A stretch of DNA of 64,000 nt from UBA6522 sp965205045 (GCA_965205045.1 OZ242031.1:5146001-5210000); one strand, 5' to 3'. Counted from the first letter of the stretch, positions 49,144-58,228 are shown. Notes: generated by a model from the sequence alone, not told the origin. Translations and numbers: made by a program.

Positions 49144-49467
49144 TCAGGAGTTCGCCAGCCGCGCGCTGACCAGCCGATTCAGGCTCACACCTTCCTCGGC
49201 AGCCGCGAGCGACAGTGCCCGATGCACCTCCGGCGGCACGCGGACGATGAACTTGCCGCTGTAGACGCGATCAGCCATCGGCTGCGGCGCCGTCTCTCCC
49301 GTAGTCGCCATGTCTTCCACGCATTCGCGTACAAGCCTGCGAATGCCGGCGAGCGCCTTGGCGGGCGTGGGAGCGAGCCAGCTCAGCAATGGAAATTCGG
49401 TGCACAGGCCCACATGCTCGTTGTCTTCGGCGGACCAGGTGACGCGGTAGGTGTAATGCTCGTTCAC
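49144..49467 (-). CDS. hicB: HicB-family antitoxin
   Basis: GTG 49467 gives a 107-residue HicB: a partial RNase-H-like fold (VNEHYTYRVTWSAEDNEHVGLCTEFPLLSWLAPTPAKALAGI) and a C-terminal ribbon-helix-helix (SGKFIVRVPPEVHRALSLAAAEEGVSLNRLVSARLA). HicB neutralises HicA by blocking its double-stranded-RNA-binding active site. The antitoxin is intact. Its start overlaps, by 4 nt, the stop of the 18-residue hicA remnant, keeping the normal hicA-hicB coupling. Confidence 0.88.
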   Translation of the reverse strand: MNEHYTYRVTWSAEDNEHVGLCTEFPLLSWLAPTPAKALAGIRRLVRECVEDMATTGETAPQPMADRVYSGKFIVRVPPEVHRALSLAAAEEGVSLNRLVSARLANS

Positions 49468-49520
49468 TTCATACCCTCCAGCTTCTCTATTGCCCTGATG
49501 ATTTTCGCCGGATCCTTCAT
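49464..49520 (-). pseudogene. hicA: hicA toxin collapsed to 18 codons
   Basis: ATG 49520 encodes MKDPAKIIRAIEKLEGMK and a stop. In full-length HicA relatives of this type, a MK..AK.IRAI opening and a RQVL.AIEKLE...K end flank a ~60-residue core containing the catalytic His and dsRNA-binding strands. Here the opening and the end are joined at a shared AI(E), without frame loss. The active site is gone while the coupling with hicB is kept. Confidence 0.6.
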
Positions 49521-49713
49521 GCTCGAATGATATCAATAATGATACTGAATGCCTAACGACGACTCTGTCGCTGTTGACCTTCGGCTGGCTGTTCGTGCGC
49601 GGATACGACCGGAACATTCCCGTGGACATGTATGTTCGTATTTCCACCGTCGATTGAGGCCCTGATTTTCGGACTTGACAGGCTCAGGCCGTCATCCGCG
49701 GCAGCGCTCTTCA

Positions 49714-49759
49714 GGGTGGCAACTTTCCCCTAGAACGGGTGGCAACTTTCCCTCAGAAT
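49714..49759. repeat. Two 23-bp tandem repeats of an IS21-like terminal type
   Basis: GGGTGGCAACTTTCCCCTAG (49714) and GGGTGGCAACTTTCCCTCAG (49737) repeat with a 23-bp period. Tandem copies of GGTGGCAACTTT-like units are characteristic of IS21-family element ends, so this is likely a remnant end. The second copy supplies a GTG and first codons of the long version of the DUF262 gene. Confidence 0.5.
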
Positions 49760-49789
49760 ACGCAGCCTGACGACAAGCAGTACGAGACA

Positions 49790-51511
49790 ATGGATGGCGC
49801 AATATTGGAACTGAAGCTCGTCGGCGACATTGCCGGGTCGTTCCGCGTCGCGAGATACCAGCGTGGGTACCGTTGGGGATCTCATGAGGTGGAGTGCCTG
49901 CTAGACGACATCTGGGACAGTAAGGGCAAGCCCTACAATCTCCAGCCAGTCGTCGTGAAACGCGCCGGCGAGGCCGAGTGGGAGCTGGTGGACGGCCAGC
50001 AGCGCCTCACTACGCTCTACCTCATCTTCCAGTTCATGCATCGCGAGCGGCTCCAGAACGTAAGTGCGCCGTATTCGATCACATACGATACGCGATCAGA
50101 CAACGAGAACTACCTGCAAAGCCTCGACGCCGAGCTTGCCGATACAAACATCGATTTTTTCCATATCTACCATGCCTACAAGCGCATCCACACTTGGTTT
50201 GATGCCGAAGGTCCCCGCCGCCAGTACGTTGCCAACAAGTTCTATGGGTACCTCTTCGAGAGCGTCAGGGTTATTTGGTACGAGGCGCCACGTAGTCTCG
50301 ACTCGACGACGCTTTTTACACGGCTGAACATAGGAAAAATTCCGCTCACAAACGCTGAGCTCTTCAAGGCCCTCCTGCTCTCTAAAAATCGCGATGGCAC
50401 CAGCGGACCAGACAGAAGGCATGAGATCGCCGCTCAGTGGGACCACATCGAGCGCGATCTCCAACACCCCGAAATCTGGGCATTCGTCGCAGACAATGCG
50501 GCTATGGAAAGCCCGACGCGGATCACGCTGCTCCTCGATACGATTGCTGGAGGTCCTCGCGGTCGAGCGCGTCAGCGATTCCATACGTTTGATGCCCTTC
50601 GCGAAAGGGTTGCTCAGCATGAAGTTGAAACCGTCTGGAACGAGGTTGTCCAACTCCACGCGCTGGTTCTCGGGTGGTACGAAAGCCGGGATCACTACCA
50701 CAAGGTCGGCTACCTCGTGACCGTCGGCCATCGCTTCAGCGACCTCGTTTCGCTCGCGTCGGGGAAAGCGAAGAGCGAGTTCGATGCGCTGCTCGACCGC
50801 CGAATCTCCAAGACCCTAAACCTCACGCCCTCCGGGGTGACGGAACTCAGCTACGAGAAGGACATTCAGAAATGCCGTAATCTCCTCCTCCTGATGAACG
50901 TCGAGACGGTGCGGCGGATGAAGGATTCGGGCGAACGATACTCGTTCCGCATCCACCGGAGTAAAGATTGGTCTCTTGAGCACATTCACGCTCAGCATGC
51001 CGATAGCCTCACGAAAGCCGAGCAATGGAAAGAATGGCTGAGGCTCCACCGAGATGCGCTCGACGGTCTTACGTCGATCAGCGAGAGCGAACGAGAAGAA
51101 CTTCTCAGCCGAATCAAAGATGTCGGCGACACGATCGACCGTCAGGCATTTCAAGAACTCGCGCGGGACGTCGCTACAGCGTTCACGGACATGGATTCTT
51201 CGTCGCCTGCGGCAGCATCCCACAACATGCACGCGGTGTCGAATCTAGCGCTCCTCAGGAGAGACCACAATAGCGTCCTGAGCAACGCTGTGTTTGAGGT
51301 CAAGAGGCGACGCATTCTCGATATCGACAAGGAAGGAGAATACATACCAATCTGCACTCGCAAAGTCTTCCTCAAGTACTACACGAACGCTGACGCGCAG
51401 CAAGTCCACTTCTGGAGTACGCAGGACCGCGAAGCCTACTTGGACGCCATACTCTCATCTGACGGTGGCGGTGTGGGTGCCTACCTGAAACCTGAAGAAC
51501 CGATGTCATGA
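49790..51511 (+). CDS. DUF262/DUF1524 protein, first gene of a two-gene defence candidate
   Basis: A 573-residue DUF262 protein (ATG 49790 preferred; a GTG at 49739 would add 17 residues from the repeat). The N-terminal ParB-like nucleotidase DUF262 core is clear: RVARYQRGYRWGSHEVECLL, then LVDGQQRLTTLYLIFQF and TTLFTRLNIGKIPLTNAELFKALLLSK. A C-terminal DUF1524 HNH-like part contains WSLEHIHAQH. DUF262/DUF1524 proteins include GmrS/GmrD and SspE, which restrict modified phage DNA. Its stop overlaps the start of a second DUF262 gene by 4 nt. Confidence 0.85.
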   Translation: MDGAILELKLVGDIAGSFRVARYQRGYRWGSHEVECLLDDIWDSKGKPYNLQPVVVKRAGEAEWELVDGQQRLTTLYLIFQFMHRERLQNVSAPYSITYDTRSDNENYLQSLDAELADTNIDFFHIYHAYKRIHTWFDAEGPRRQYVANKFYGYLFESVRVIWYEAPRSLDSTTLFTRLNIGKIPLTNAELFKALLLSKNRDGTSGPDRRHEIAAQWDHIERDLQHPEIWAFVADNAAMESPTRITLLLDTIAGGPRGRARQRFHTFDALRERVAQHEVETVWNEVVQLHALVLGWYESRDHYHKVGYLVTVGHRFSDLVSLASGKAKSEFDALLDRRISKTLNLTPSGVTELSYEKDIQKCRNLLLLMNVETVRRMKDSGERYSFRIHRSKDWSLEHIHAQHADSLTKAEQWKEWLRLHRDALDGLTSISESEREELLSRIKDVGDTIDRQAFQELARDVATAFTDMDSSSPAAASHNMHAVSNLALLRRDHNSVLSNAVFEVKRRRILDIDKEGEYIPICTRKVFLKYYTNADAQQVHFWSTQDREAYLDAILSSDGGGVGAYLKPEEPMS

Positions 51512-53793
51512 AGAGCTTCGCCACCTCTTACAACGGCCTTTTCGCTCGACAATCCGAGGACGCACCTCGCGTGGACCGCATCGAGATCCCCATCATCCAG
51601 CGGGACTACGCACAGGGCCGCGATAGCGTCGAGGTTGCGCGCATACGCACCAGCTTCCTCGAAGTCTTGCAAGATGCCGTAACTGCGCAGACGCCGGCCA
51701 GCCTCGATTTTGTCTATGGCGATGTCAACAACGGGACGCTTCGTCCACTCGACGGTCAACAACGACTCACAACTTTATTCCTCCTTCATTGGTATCTTGC
51801 TTGGCGGGCCGACCGACTCGATCAAGAGCACGGCTGGAAATGTTTCAAGTACGCCACCCGCCCGAGTGCGCGGCGATTCTGCGAGGAACTCGCCGGATCG
51901 AAGCCACCCGCTGGTGCGAACCTGCGCGAGTGGTTCGAGGACCAGCACTGGTTTCTGCACACTTGGCAGCATGATCCAACGATCCAGTCTATGCTGACGA
52001 TGATCGAGGCGATCCACAAACAATTCGGCGATGCCGACTGTGCTGCGGCTTGGGGGCGACTCGTGGATTCGGAGCGGCCGGTGATCACGTTCCACCTGTT
52101 GCCGATTGAGCAGATGGGACTGAGCGAAGACCTCTACATCAAGATGAACTCACGAGGGAAGCCGCTTACAAAGTTTGAAAACTTCAAAGCTCGGTTCGAG
52201 CAAATCTTGGAAACGCCCTGCCCCGAGCGCGTCAAGGAGTTCGCGCAGAAGGTGGACGGAGTGTGGGCCGACCTGTTGTGGCCATTTCGAGGAAACGACA
52301 ATATCGTCGACGACGAGTTTCTCCACTACTTCCGGTTCGTCACTGATGTCTGCGAGTGGCGCGGCGGCCAGCCGCCGAAGGATGACATGGATGACATTGA
52401 AGTTCTCGCCGAGCGTGTCTACGGTCCGGAAAACGAGAGGGCCAAGACACATCTGGACTTCTTGATACGCAGCTTCGACACTTGGGTGAATGTCGACACG
52501 GACTCTGTGTTCTCCGAGACGGTTTCTCTCTCGCCCGCACCGGTGGACTCGAACGACACAAGAAAGGTTGTTCTATTCGGCATGGCGGGGAGATCGGAAA
52601 ACTTGTTTAAAGAGTGCTGCCGGGGCGAGAAGTATCGCACCCGGCAGCAGGACTTCCTCCTTTACGCCTTCCTGCTGCATCGACTGCACGAGACTGATAA
52701 GTTCCCTCGCAGGCTTCGAGTGCTGCGGAACCTGATCGAGGCATCAAGCAACGAGATCCGTGCTGAGAGGATGCCCGAGCTACTCGAGGATGTAAGGCGA
52801 CTCATCGTCAAAGGGGCCCTTTCCCAGGTGTCGAGCTTCAACCGGGCGCAGATCGCTGAGGAGCAGTCGAAGATCAAATTCCTAAACGAGGAGCCGGCTC
52901 TTGAGCATGCTCTCTTCCATCTTGAAGATCACACCCTTCTCCGCGGATCTCTTGCAGCTTTTGAACTCGATGCCTCGGTGTTCGAGCGACGGGCACAAGC
53001 GTTCCACGATTTGTTCGATGACGACAACCTGCTGCCGGTCGTCAGCGGAGCGATGCTCGCAGCCGGCGATTATTCCCGCCGCGTCAATCACCGCTTTTCG
53101 AAACTCGGGTCGGGCTCCAATATCGCGCAGTGGCGGGATGACATCCTCACGGGTTCTGGTCGTGAGCGCCTCGCCACTGTACGCGATGCACTGGGCCACC
53201 TCCTGGATATCGCTGCTGAGCGAGAGAGTGACGTGCGAACGGCGTTAGACTCATATACGAATGCCTGGCTGATGGACGTGGAGTCGGAGAACAAGTTTGA
53301 CTGGCGTTGGTACTTCGTGCGCTACAAAATAATGCGTGACGGTCGTTCCGGCATCTACGCCCACGAAACGAGTTCGCTCAGCTACAGCGTGTGCATGCTC
53401 GACAAGAAAACGATGAGCAGCTACTACCGCGACCCCTACCTCTCGGCGATCCTGCAGGAGAGCGGTGTGCCGGAATCGAAGGTTCAAGGATATGTACGGC
53501 AAGATGGGGGTCGCGGTCCGTGGTTTACGGGGTACGAGACGGCAGCGCGTTGGATGGAGCTTAAAGCAAGTGGCGCGGCAATGCGGTGCGTCCAAGACGG
53601 TCTGGAGCTTCGCGCACCTCGTGATGAGGGTCACGCGAGGGCGTTTTCGCGTGTCTGCAAAGCCCACGGTGTGGGTCCTGACTTCCAACTAATGATTCCG
53701 CAGATGACGGTGGGCGAGCATCAACTCGACACTAAGGACAGGGTGCAGATCGGAGGCGCACTTCTTCGGGATTTAGTGGCCGAAGGGCTCTAG
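51508..53793 (+). CDS. DUF262 protein, second gene of the pair
   Basis: A 761-residue protein coupled to the previous gene by ATGA overlap. It has its own DUF262 core (IEIPIIQRDYAQGRDSVEVARIRTSFLEVLQDA, then LRPLDGQQRLTTLFLLHWYLAWRADRLD, then EDLYIKMNSRGKPLTKFENFKARFEQ). The C-terminal half is helical, and no clear HNH motif was seen. Two adjacent DUF262 genes, one with and one without the HNH-like domain, suggest a two-subunit restriction system in which one protein recognises or regulates and the other cuts. This is inference from domain layout. Confidence 0.82.
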   Translation: MKSFATSYNGLFARQSEDAPRVDRIEIPIIQRDYAQGRDSVEVARIRTSFLEVLQDAVTAQTPASLDFVYGDVNNGTLRPLDGQQRLTTLFLLHWYLAWRADRLDQEHGWKCFKYATRPSARRFCEELAGSKPPAGANLREWFEDQHWFLHTWQHDPTIQSMLTMIEAIHKQFGDADCAAAWGRLVDSERPVITFHLLPIEQMGLSEDLYIKMNSRGKPLTKFENFKARFEQILETPCPERVKEFAQKVDGVWADLLWPFRGNDNIVDDEFLHYFRFVTDVCEWRGGQPPKDDMDDIEVLAERVYGPENERAKTHLDFLIRSFDTWVNVDTDSVFSETVSLSPAPVDSNDTRKVVLFGMAGRSENLFKECCRGEKYRTRQQDFLLYAFLLHRLHETDKFPRRLRVLRNLIEASSNEIRAERMPELLEDVRRLIVKGALSQVSSFNRAQIAEEQSKIKFLNEEPALEHALFHLEDHTLLRGSLAAFELDASVFERRAQAFHDLFDDDNLLPVVSGAMLAAGDYSRRVNHRFSKLGSGSNIAQWRDDILTGSGRERLATVRDALGHLLDIAAERESDVRTALDSYTNAWLMDVESENKFDWRWYFVRYKIMRDGRSGIYAHETSSLSYSVCMLDKKTMSSYYRDPYLSAILQESGVPESKVQGYVRQDGGRGPWFTGYETAARWMELKASGAAMRCVQDGLELRAPRDEGHARAFSRVCKAHGVGPDFQLMIPQMTVGEHQLDTKDRVQIGGALLRDLVAEGL

Positions 53794-54235
53794 GCACCGG
53801 TTAATCAGTTTAAAGTAGCGTAACGCGGATTCGCGGACAAAGGGCCGATGCTGGCAATTTCGACCGCCAGCTCGAGGGTTTAGCGCGACGTGACGACCGG
53901 GACTCTTCCCGTCAGTTGCATAAGATCATCTGCTGATCGGCCTGCTCAGCCCGACACTCATGGTTTTCCGGTCTCATTTGGCGTGTAGCTCAGGTTCACC
54001 ATCTGTGAAGCTAACCGACAAGCCCCGCGAACGCGTCCCCTTGTTCTCGATTGTACAAAGCCATTGATTCGCTTTTGACTCCTTCGGCTATCTCATTCCG
54101 GATTGGTTGGCGGAATCGTGTTGCTTAGTGCATCGTTGCCGAGGAGGCTGGATGCATGCGTTACCGTCCAGTGCCGGTGCAGTTCCGTCCATTTAGGCGA
54201 CGATGTTCCCAGTTTCGCGGCTTGGCGCGGTTGAG
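53794..54235. other. Non-coding gap after the DUF262 pair
   Basis: 442 bp with no gene I can support; frames are short and unconvincing. No perfect inverted repeat or repeat array was noticed. It may include the end of the defence module and the promoter region of neighbours. Confidence 0.35.
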
Positions 54236-54919
54236 TCAGAGGAAGCAGTTGCAACCGGCAATCGTCGCCTCATGCAGTTGGCCATACTCGTTACGGTACG
54301 CAGCGAGGCGCGAACGGGTCCCGAAGTACCGCGTAAACCAGCGCAATGGAGCATCGCCGAGCGTGATCAGGATTTCCGGCGAGGCTTCCGCCACCTCGGA
54401 CGCGATTTGATCCCTTCTCCGCCGATCGACCAGCTCCTGCCAATCGGCTTCGGACCTTGGTTTAGTCGGCCAAATCACTTCCGGCAGATCCAGTTTTCTC
54501 ATCAGCGGAACGTAGGCGCGGTCTATTGCCCGGGATTGCCGTTGATTCATGCAACTATGTGGCACCAGGTCGCAAAGCCATGCCTCCGAGCGCGCGATCC
54601 CGAGCGGCTGGAGGTAGTGTTCATCGAGAACCCTGCCGGACGGGCCGTTCATATCAGGCGCAGCCGGCTTCAGACGCCCGACCTCCTCCGGAATGGGAAC
54701 CTGCCGCACTAGATCGTCCACTCCATGACCCGTCCAGAAGATCTCGGGTTCCGACGCAATCGCGAGAGCCTTTATTTGAGTCTTGCCATCCGTCCCGGTC
54801 CACCACGCATGAACTGCGCTTCCATAGACCCCCAGGACGAATACACGTCTCGGGCCTAGGCTGGCCTGCGTGACGGTCTCGATGGGCTGTCCAAACGGAA
54901 AGACTCCGACATGCTTCAC
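54236..54919 (-). CDS. Uracil-DNA glycosylase-superfamily-like protein
   Basis: A 227-residue frame beginning MKHVGVFPFGQPIETV. VFVLGVYGSAVHAWW, LDEHYLQPLGI and PHSCMNQRQSRAI, with a late ILITLGDAPLRWFTRYFG, match the layout of UDG-like proteins found near mobile elements. The usual end, a HP-rich loop (H-P-S/R...), is not seen, and the protein ends with a Cys-rich tail (ATIAGCNCFL), so it may be truncated. Function, if any, would be base excision or a modified role. It stands between a DUF262 module and broken genes. Confidence 0.5.
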   Translation of the reverse strand: MKHVGVFPFGQPIETVTQASLGPRRVFVLGVYGSAVHAWWTGTDGKTQIKALAIASEPEIFWTGHGVDDLVRQVPIPEEVGRLKPAAPDMNGPSGRVLDEHYLQPLGIARSEAWLCDLVPHSCMNQRQSRAIDRAYVPLMRKLDLPEVIWPTKPRSEADWQELVDRRRRDQIASEVAEASPEILITLGDAPLRWFTRYFGTRSRLAAYRNEYGQLHEATIAGCNCFL

Positions 54920-54983
54920 GATTGGTCCTTCCGTGCTAAGCCACCAAGTAATGACATCGTTACCAATCGTGGGAGACTACCCC

Positions 54984-55433
54984 TTACTCGGGCGTCGCCG
55001 CTACTCTTCGAAGACTGCGGGCCCAAGCCCGCTGACCGTTGCCGCCCCGAAAGTAGACGGTGCCGTCGGGGTGGATGGACGAGATGACGAAGGTCCTCCC
55101 GAGAACATCGTGAATGTTGGCGACCGCCACACCTGGCGCCAGTCCCTCGGATTCGATCATCTCGTGGTTCAACTCGGTCAACACATCGTCGATGATGGCG
55201 TCACCTTCCCTGCGGCTCATGCCGGCGATGTCGTAGCCGAACTTCGCGCCGAGCGCGATCTGCTTTGGCGTTGGGTTTCCGAGGCTTGAGGCGCCACGGA
55301 ATCCCAGGTCGATTGCGTCCTCAATGCGCGCACCTGCAACGGAGAGCGTGCACCCTCAAAGGTCGAGACCGAGCTTTGTTCCAAACTTTGCTTGGTCATC
55401 GTCTACCCTGGGAATGTGCTTCAGAGCCTTCAT
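54984..55433 (-). pseudogene. Hypothetical gene interrupted by an in-frame TGA
   Basis: From ATG 55433 the frame reads MKALKHIPRVDDDQAKFGTKLGLDL, then TGA at 55356-55358, and continues without shift as GCTLSVAGARIEDAIDLGF...GNPTPKQIALGAKFGYD to a stop at 54984-54986 (VAATPE). Both sides look coding and share composition, so one stop interrupts a ~149-residue gene. No family was recognised. A readthrough or selenocysteine role is unlikely without a stem-loop and cysteine-aligned relatives. The downstream piece can also start at ATG 55220 (78 residues). Confidence 0.55.
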
Positions 55434-55595
55434 TAATTGTAAGTCTCCACTCTGCCGGTTCAATTGCGTGGCTTGAAAACTAGCGAAGAGGAGTCTACGA
55501 CGATTCTTGACTTTAACTTGGGCTCGCCCTGATATTGCATGTGTCCCCGATTTTAGCTTGAAGGCTGAGCGATTTTCGAGTTTGGACGGACTCAG

Positions 55596-55953
55596 TGGGG
55601 TTCAGGGCGCGCTGGAGCCGACTCAGCCCCTGGTTCACCACAGTGACCGCGGCGTGCAATACTTCTCGATCCGGTATACGGAGTGGCTTGCCAAGGCCGG
55701 CATCGAGCCCTCCGCGGGGCGCGTCGGCAACAGCTACGACAACGCGCTCGCGGAAACGATCATCGGGTTGTACAAGATCGAGGTCTTTCGCCGGCGAGGT
55801 CACTGGCGCCACCTCGAGGCGGTGGAGCTGGCGACGCTGGAATGGGCCGAGTGGTTCAACCATCGCCGGCTGTTTGAACCGATCGGCGACCTGACTCCGG
55901 TTGAGAAGGAAGAAATTTATTATCAAAATCAAGAGTGGGCCAAGGTGGCCTGA
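55596..55953 (+). pseudogene. IS3-family transposase (OrfB) C-terminal fragment
   Basis: The last ~115 residues of an IS3 OrfB: LVHHSDRGVQYFSIRYTEWL (second Asp region), AGRVGNSYDNALAETIIGLYKIE (the catalytic Glu), HLEAVELATLEWAEWFNHRR, then PIGDLTPVEKEE. The N-terminal half and OrfA are absent, so it is a remnant. It ends 42 bp from the IS1380 element. Confidence 0.85.
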
Positions 55954-55994
55954 CTCACACAACAGAGTCTCCGAAATACCCGGGGCGGTTCACT

Positions 55995-57638
55995 CCTTAA
56001 TTCCCTGTTAAGCAGCCGACTATCGCGGTATTCGGTCGCTCGAGCCTCGTGGATGGCAGGCGCGCCGACGGATTGGAGTCTCGCGCGATGGGCCGATGCG
56101 CAGAAGGGCCGGAAACAGGCGTTTCGGCACCCTGCCGGGCGGTTTTTGCCGCCACCGGAGGGAGGGTCTCCCCGCCGCGGCCCGGCGTTGCGGGATCGGG
56201 AGCGGTCAGGCAGCCAGCGGGGCTGGCGGGGCACGCGCCTCCAGGTGCCGCATCGCCGCGTACAGCCACTGAAGCCTGAAGTTCGTCCTGGCGAACTTCA
56301 GGCCCAGCCGGCGCCCGGTGCGCACCATGTACGCCGCGGTCCTCATCACGTAGCGGATCACCGGGGCGATGCCGTGGCGGCGCGCCCGCTTCGACAGCGC
56401 CGTGAACTGCACCGCCCTGAGCAGCACCTGCGCGATCTGGCCCAGCGCGTAGAACGCCTGGTTGGCCCGATACCCCCGGCACGGCGGGTGATGCAGGTCC
56501 ATGTCCCGAAGCGGACCCTTGAACGCGTTCTCCTGCCCCTGCTTGCCCCGGTGGCGGCGCACCAAGTCCTTCAACCCGATATCGTTGCGCGAGACCAGCA
56601 TCACCGTGTATCTGGGCACCAGCAGCCCCTGGCCGTTCTCCGTGCGCCGGCGCACCACCACGTAGTGCTGCCCGGCATCCCAGCCGGCGGGCCGGTGGGT
56701 GGCGAAGATCGCCTCCTCCTCCATCCCGATGTCCGTCCAGGCCGAGTCTTCAAGCCCCTCCAGCTGCTCCAGCACCGGCTTGCGCCACCCCCGGTGGGTC
56801 AGGCTGATGGAGTAATCCCATCCCCGCGCGGCGCACCGCCGCACCAGGGCCCCCTTGTAGTAGGCGTTGTCGGCGCGCAGCCACACCGGCGTGCCTTCGG
56901 GCAGCATCGGCGCGACCCATTCCAACTGCTTGCGCCAGTTCAGCGTCACCCGGCCCCCGCCGGGGCACAACTGCCCCGCCGCCCACAGCCCGCCCAGGAA
57001 CGTGGCGTGCAGCCAGTAGCCGCGCCGGCCCTCGTAATCCGGCCGCGCCCGCTGGAACAGCCGCCCGTCCACCTCGATCCCGGTGGCGTCGATGAACACC
57101 GGCACGTAGCCCCGGACCCTCGCCTCGTACGCCACGATCTCCGGCGCCACCCGCTCGGCAAACTCCCGCGCGGCCTCCCAGAGCCCCTTCACGTCGGCCA
57201 CCCGCAGCCGCGACAGCCACTCCCCGGCCCGGCGCGACTCCGGCGCCCGGCCCAGACCCAGCAGCGTGCACGCCACCGCATCGGCCCGCAGCGCGTCCAG
57301 GTCCGACAGCGCCCCGTGACCGCGCGCCAGCGAAGCGATCATCGACCACAGCATCTCGGCATCGCTCGCGCCGCGGTCGCGCACCTTCACGCTGACCGCC
57401 TCCTCCAGCAGCTTGAACAACTCGAACCGCCGTGCCGTGTGCGCCAAAATGGACGAGCCGCCAAAGCCGGTCAGGCCCAAATCCGTGAACTCCATCTCCA
57501 CCCTGGGCGGGCGGATTTTGCGCTTCTTCAAGACTCACCCCGCAGGTGAAAGTTGCGGAGCTGCTATTTTCTCACACAAGTCCCTGTGCGACATCAGGTT
57601 TTTGGCTTTCGGCTATACTGCTTAACAGGGAATTAGGG
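55995..57638 (-). mobile_element. Complete IS1380-family insertion sequence with 8-bp direct repeats
   Basis: The terminal inverted repeats, CC(T/C)TAATTCCCTGTTAAGCAG, match over 20 of 21 positions (left from 55995, right to 57638). Identical 8-bp sequences GGTTCACT flank both ends (55987-55994 and 57639-57646), a target-site duplication. The 1.64-kb element contains a single intact transposase on the minus strand. It is the only intact insertion sequence in the window and probably a recent arrival. Confidence 0.88.
56206..57531 (-). CDS. IS1380-family transposase
   Basis: A 441-residue DDE transposase with N-terminal DLGLTGFGGSSILAHTARRFELFKLLEEA, the catalytic Asp in VFIDATGIEVDG, the second Asp in VWLRADNAYYKGAL, and the catalytic Glu in RHRGKQGQENAFKGPLRDMDLHHPP, which together match IS1380 family. 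The length is complete. The start ATG 57531 is typical. It is encoded within an intact element, so it should be active. Confidence 0.92.
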   Translation of the reverse strand: MKKRKIRPPRVEMEFTDLGLTGFGGSSILAHTARRFELFKLLEEAVSVKVRDRGASDAEMLWSMIASLARGHGALSDLDALRADAVACTLLGLGRAPESRRAGEWLSRLRVADVKGLWEAAREFAERVAPEIVAYEARVRGYVPVFIDATGIEVDGRLFQRARPDYEGRRGYWLHATFLGGLWAAGQLCPGGGRVTLNWRKQLEWVAPMLPEGTPVWLRADNAYYKGALVRRCAARGWDYSISLTHRGWRKPVLEQLEGLEDSAWTDIGMEEEAIFATHRPAGWDAGQHYVVVRRRTENGQGLLVPRYTVMLVSRNDIGLKDLVRRHRGKQGQENAFKGPLRDMDLHHPPCRGYRANQAFYALGQIAQVLLRAVQFTALSKRARRHGIAPVIRYVMRTAAYMVRTGRRLGLKFARTNFRLQWLYAAMRHLEARAPPAPLAA

Positions 57639-57697
57639 GGTTCACTGTCTCGCTCCGTCCCGGTTGTGGGCGGAGCGCGACGCTTTGGGAGGCGGTG

Positions 57698-58228
57698 ATG
57701 GGCGAGTTCTTGCTTGTGGTTGTCGGTGGAATTTTCTGGTTCGTTGGGGTTTTCTTTCTTGGACTGCCGGGGTTCATTGGATTGTTCGCTCCCTCAAAGG
57801 TAGGTCTCAGTAGTCGAAAGGGTGCTCTCGGTTTCCTGATTGCCGGTGTAATGGTGGCGGGTTTAGGCGAATGGATAATTCCGAATGGTGGCGATGATGA
57901 GGCTACGGTGTCTAGGTCTGCGGTGGACGTTGAGTGTCGGCAGGACCTGGACTGTTGGGGATCCAGGCATCGTACCGATGCTCTCGTACTATGCACTCGG
58001 ATGGTGGAGAGATCGGCACAGTATGCCCATGAATGGACGGATGGCTTCCTCGGGTCCAAGCTGGATGGGTACGCTTGGGCCAACCGATCCAGAGGGACGG
58101 TGATGTACTACGGCGATCAGGTCCGCTACCAGAACGCTTACGGGGCTACTCAGCAGATGTTCTACAAGTGTACGTATGATCCAGCGACGGAATCGCTGGT
58201 GAACTTTGAAGTTTTGCCGCGGGCCTGA
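57698..58228 (+). CDS. Membrane protein of unknown function (176 aa)
   Basis: Two N-terminal transmembrane helices (LLVVVGGIFWFVGVFFLGLPGFIGLFA and GALGFLIAGVMVAGLGEWII) are followed by a ~115-residue soluble domain with Cys residues (CRQDLDCWG, LCTRMVERSA, FYKCTYDP). A GTG at 57695 immediately before the ATG is an alternative start. It follows the IS1380 element by 60 bp on the other strand and precedes a broken RelE-type pair. The family is not recognised. Confidence 0.6.
   Translation: MGEFLLVVVGGIFWFVGVFFLGLPGFIGLFAPSKVGLSSRKGALGFLIAGVMVAGLGEWIIPNGGDDEATVSRSAVDVECRQDLDCWGSRHRTDALVLCTRMVERSAQYAHEWTDGFLGSKLDGYAWANRSRGTVMYYGDQVRYQNAYGATQQMFYKCTYDPATESLVNFEVLPRA

Noticed and set aside
55356..55358. 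Selenocysteine at the in-frame TGA
   Set aside because: No SECIS-like stem immediately downstream was apparent and no redox family is recognised; a plain stop is more likely.
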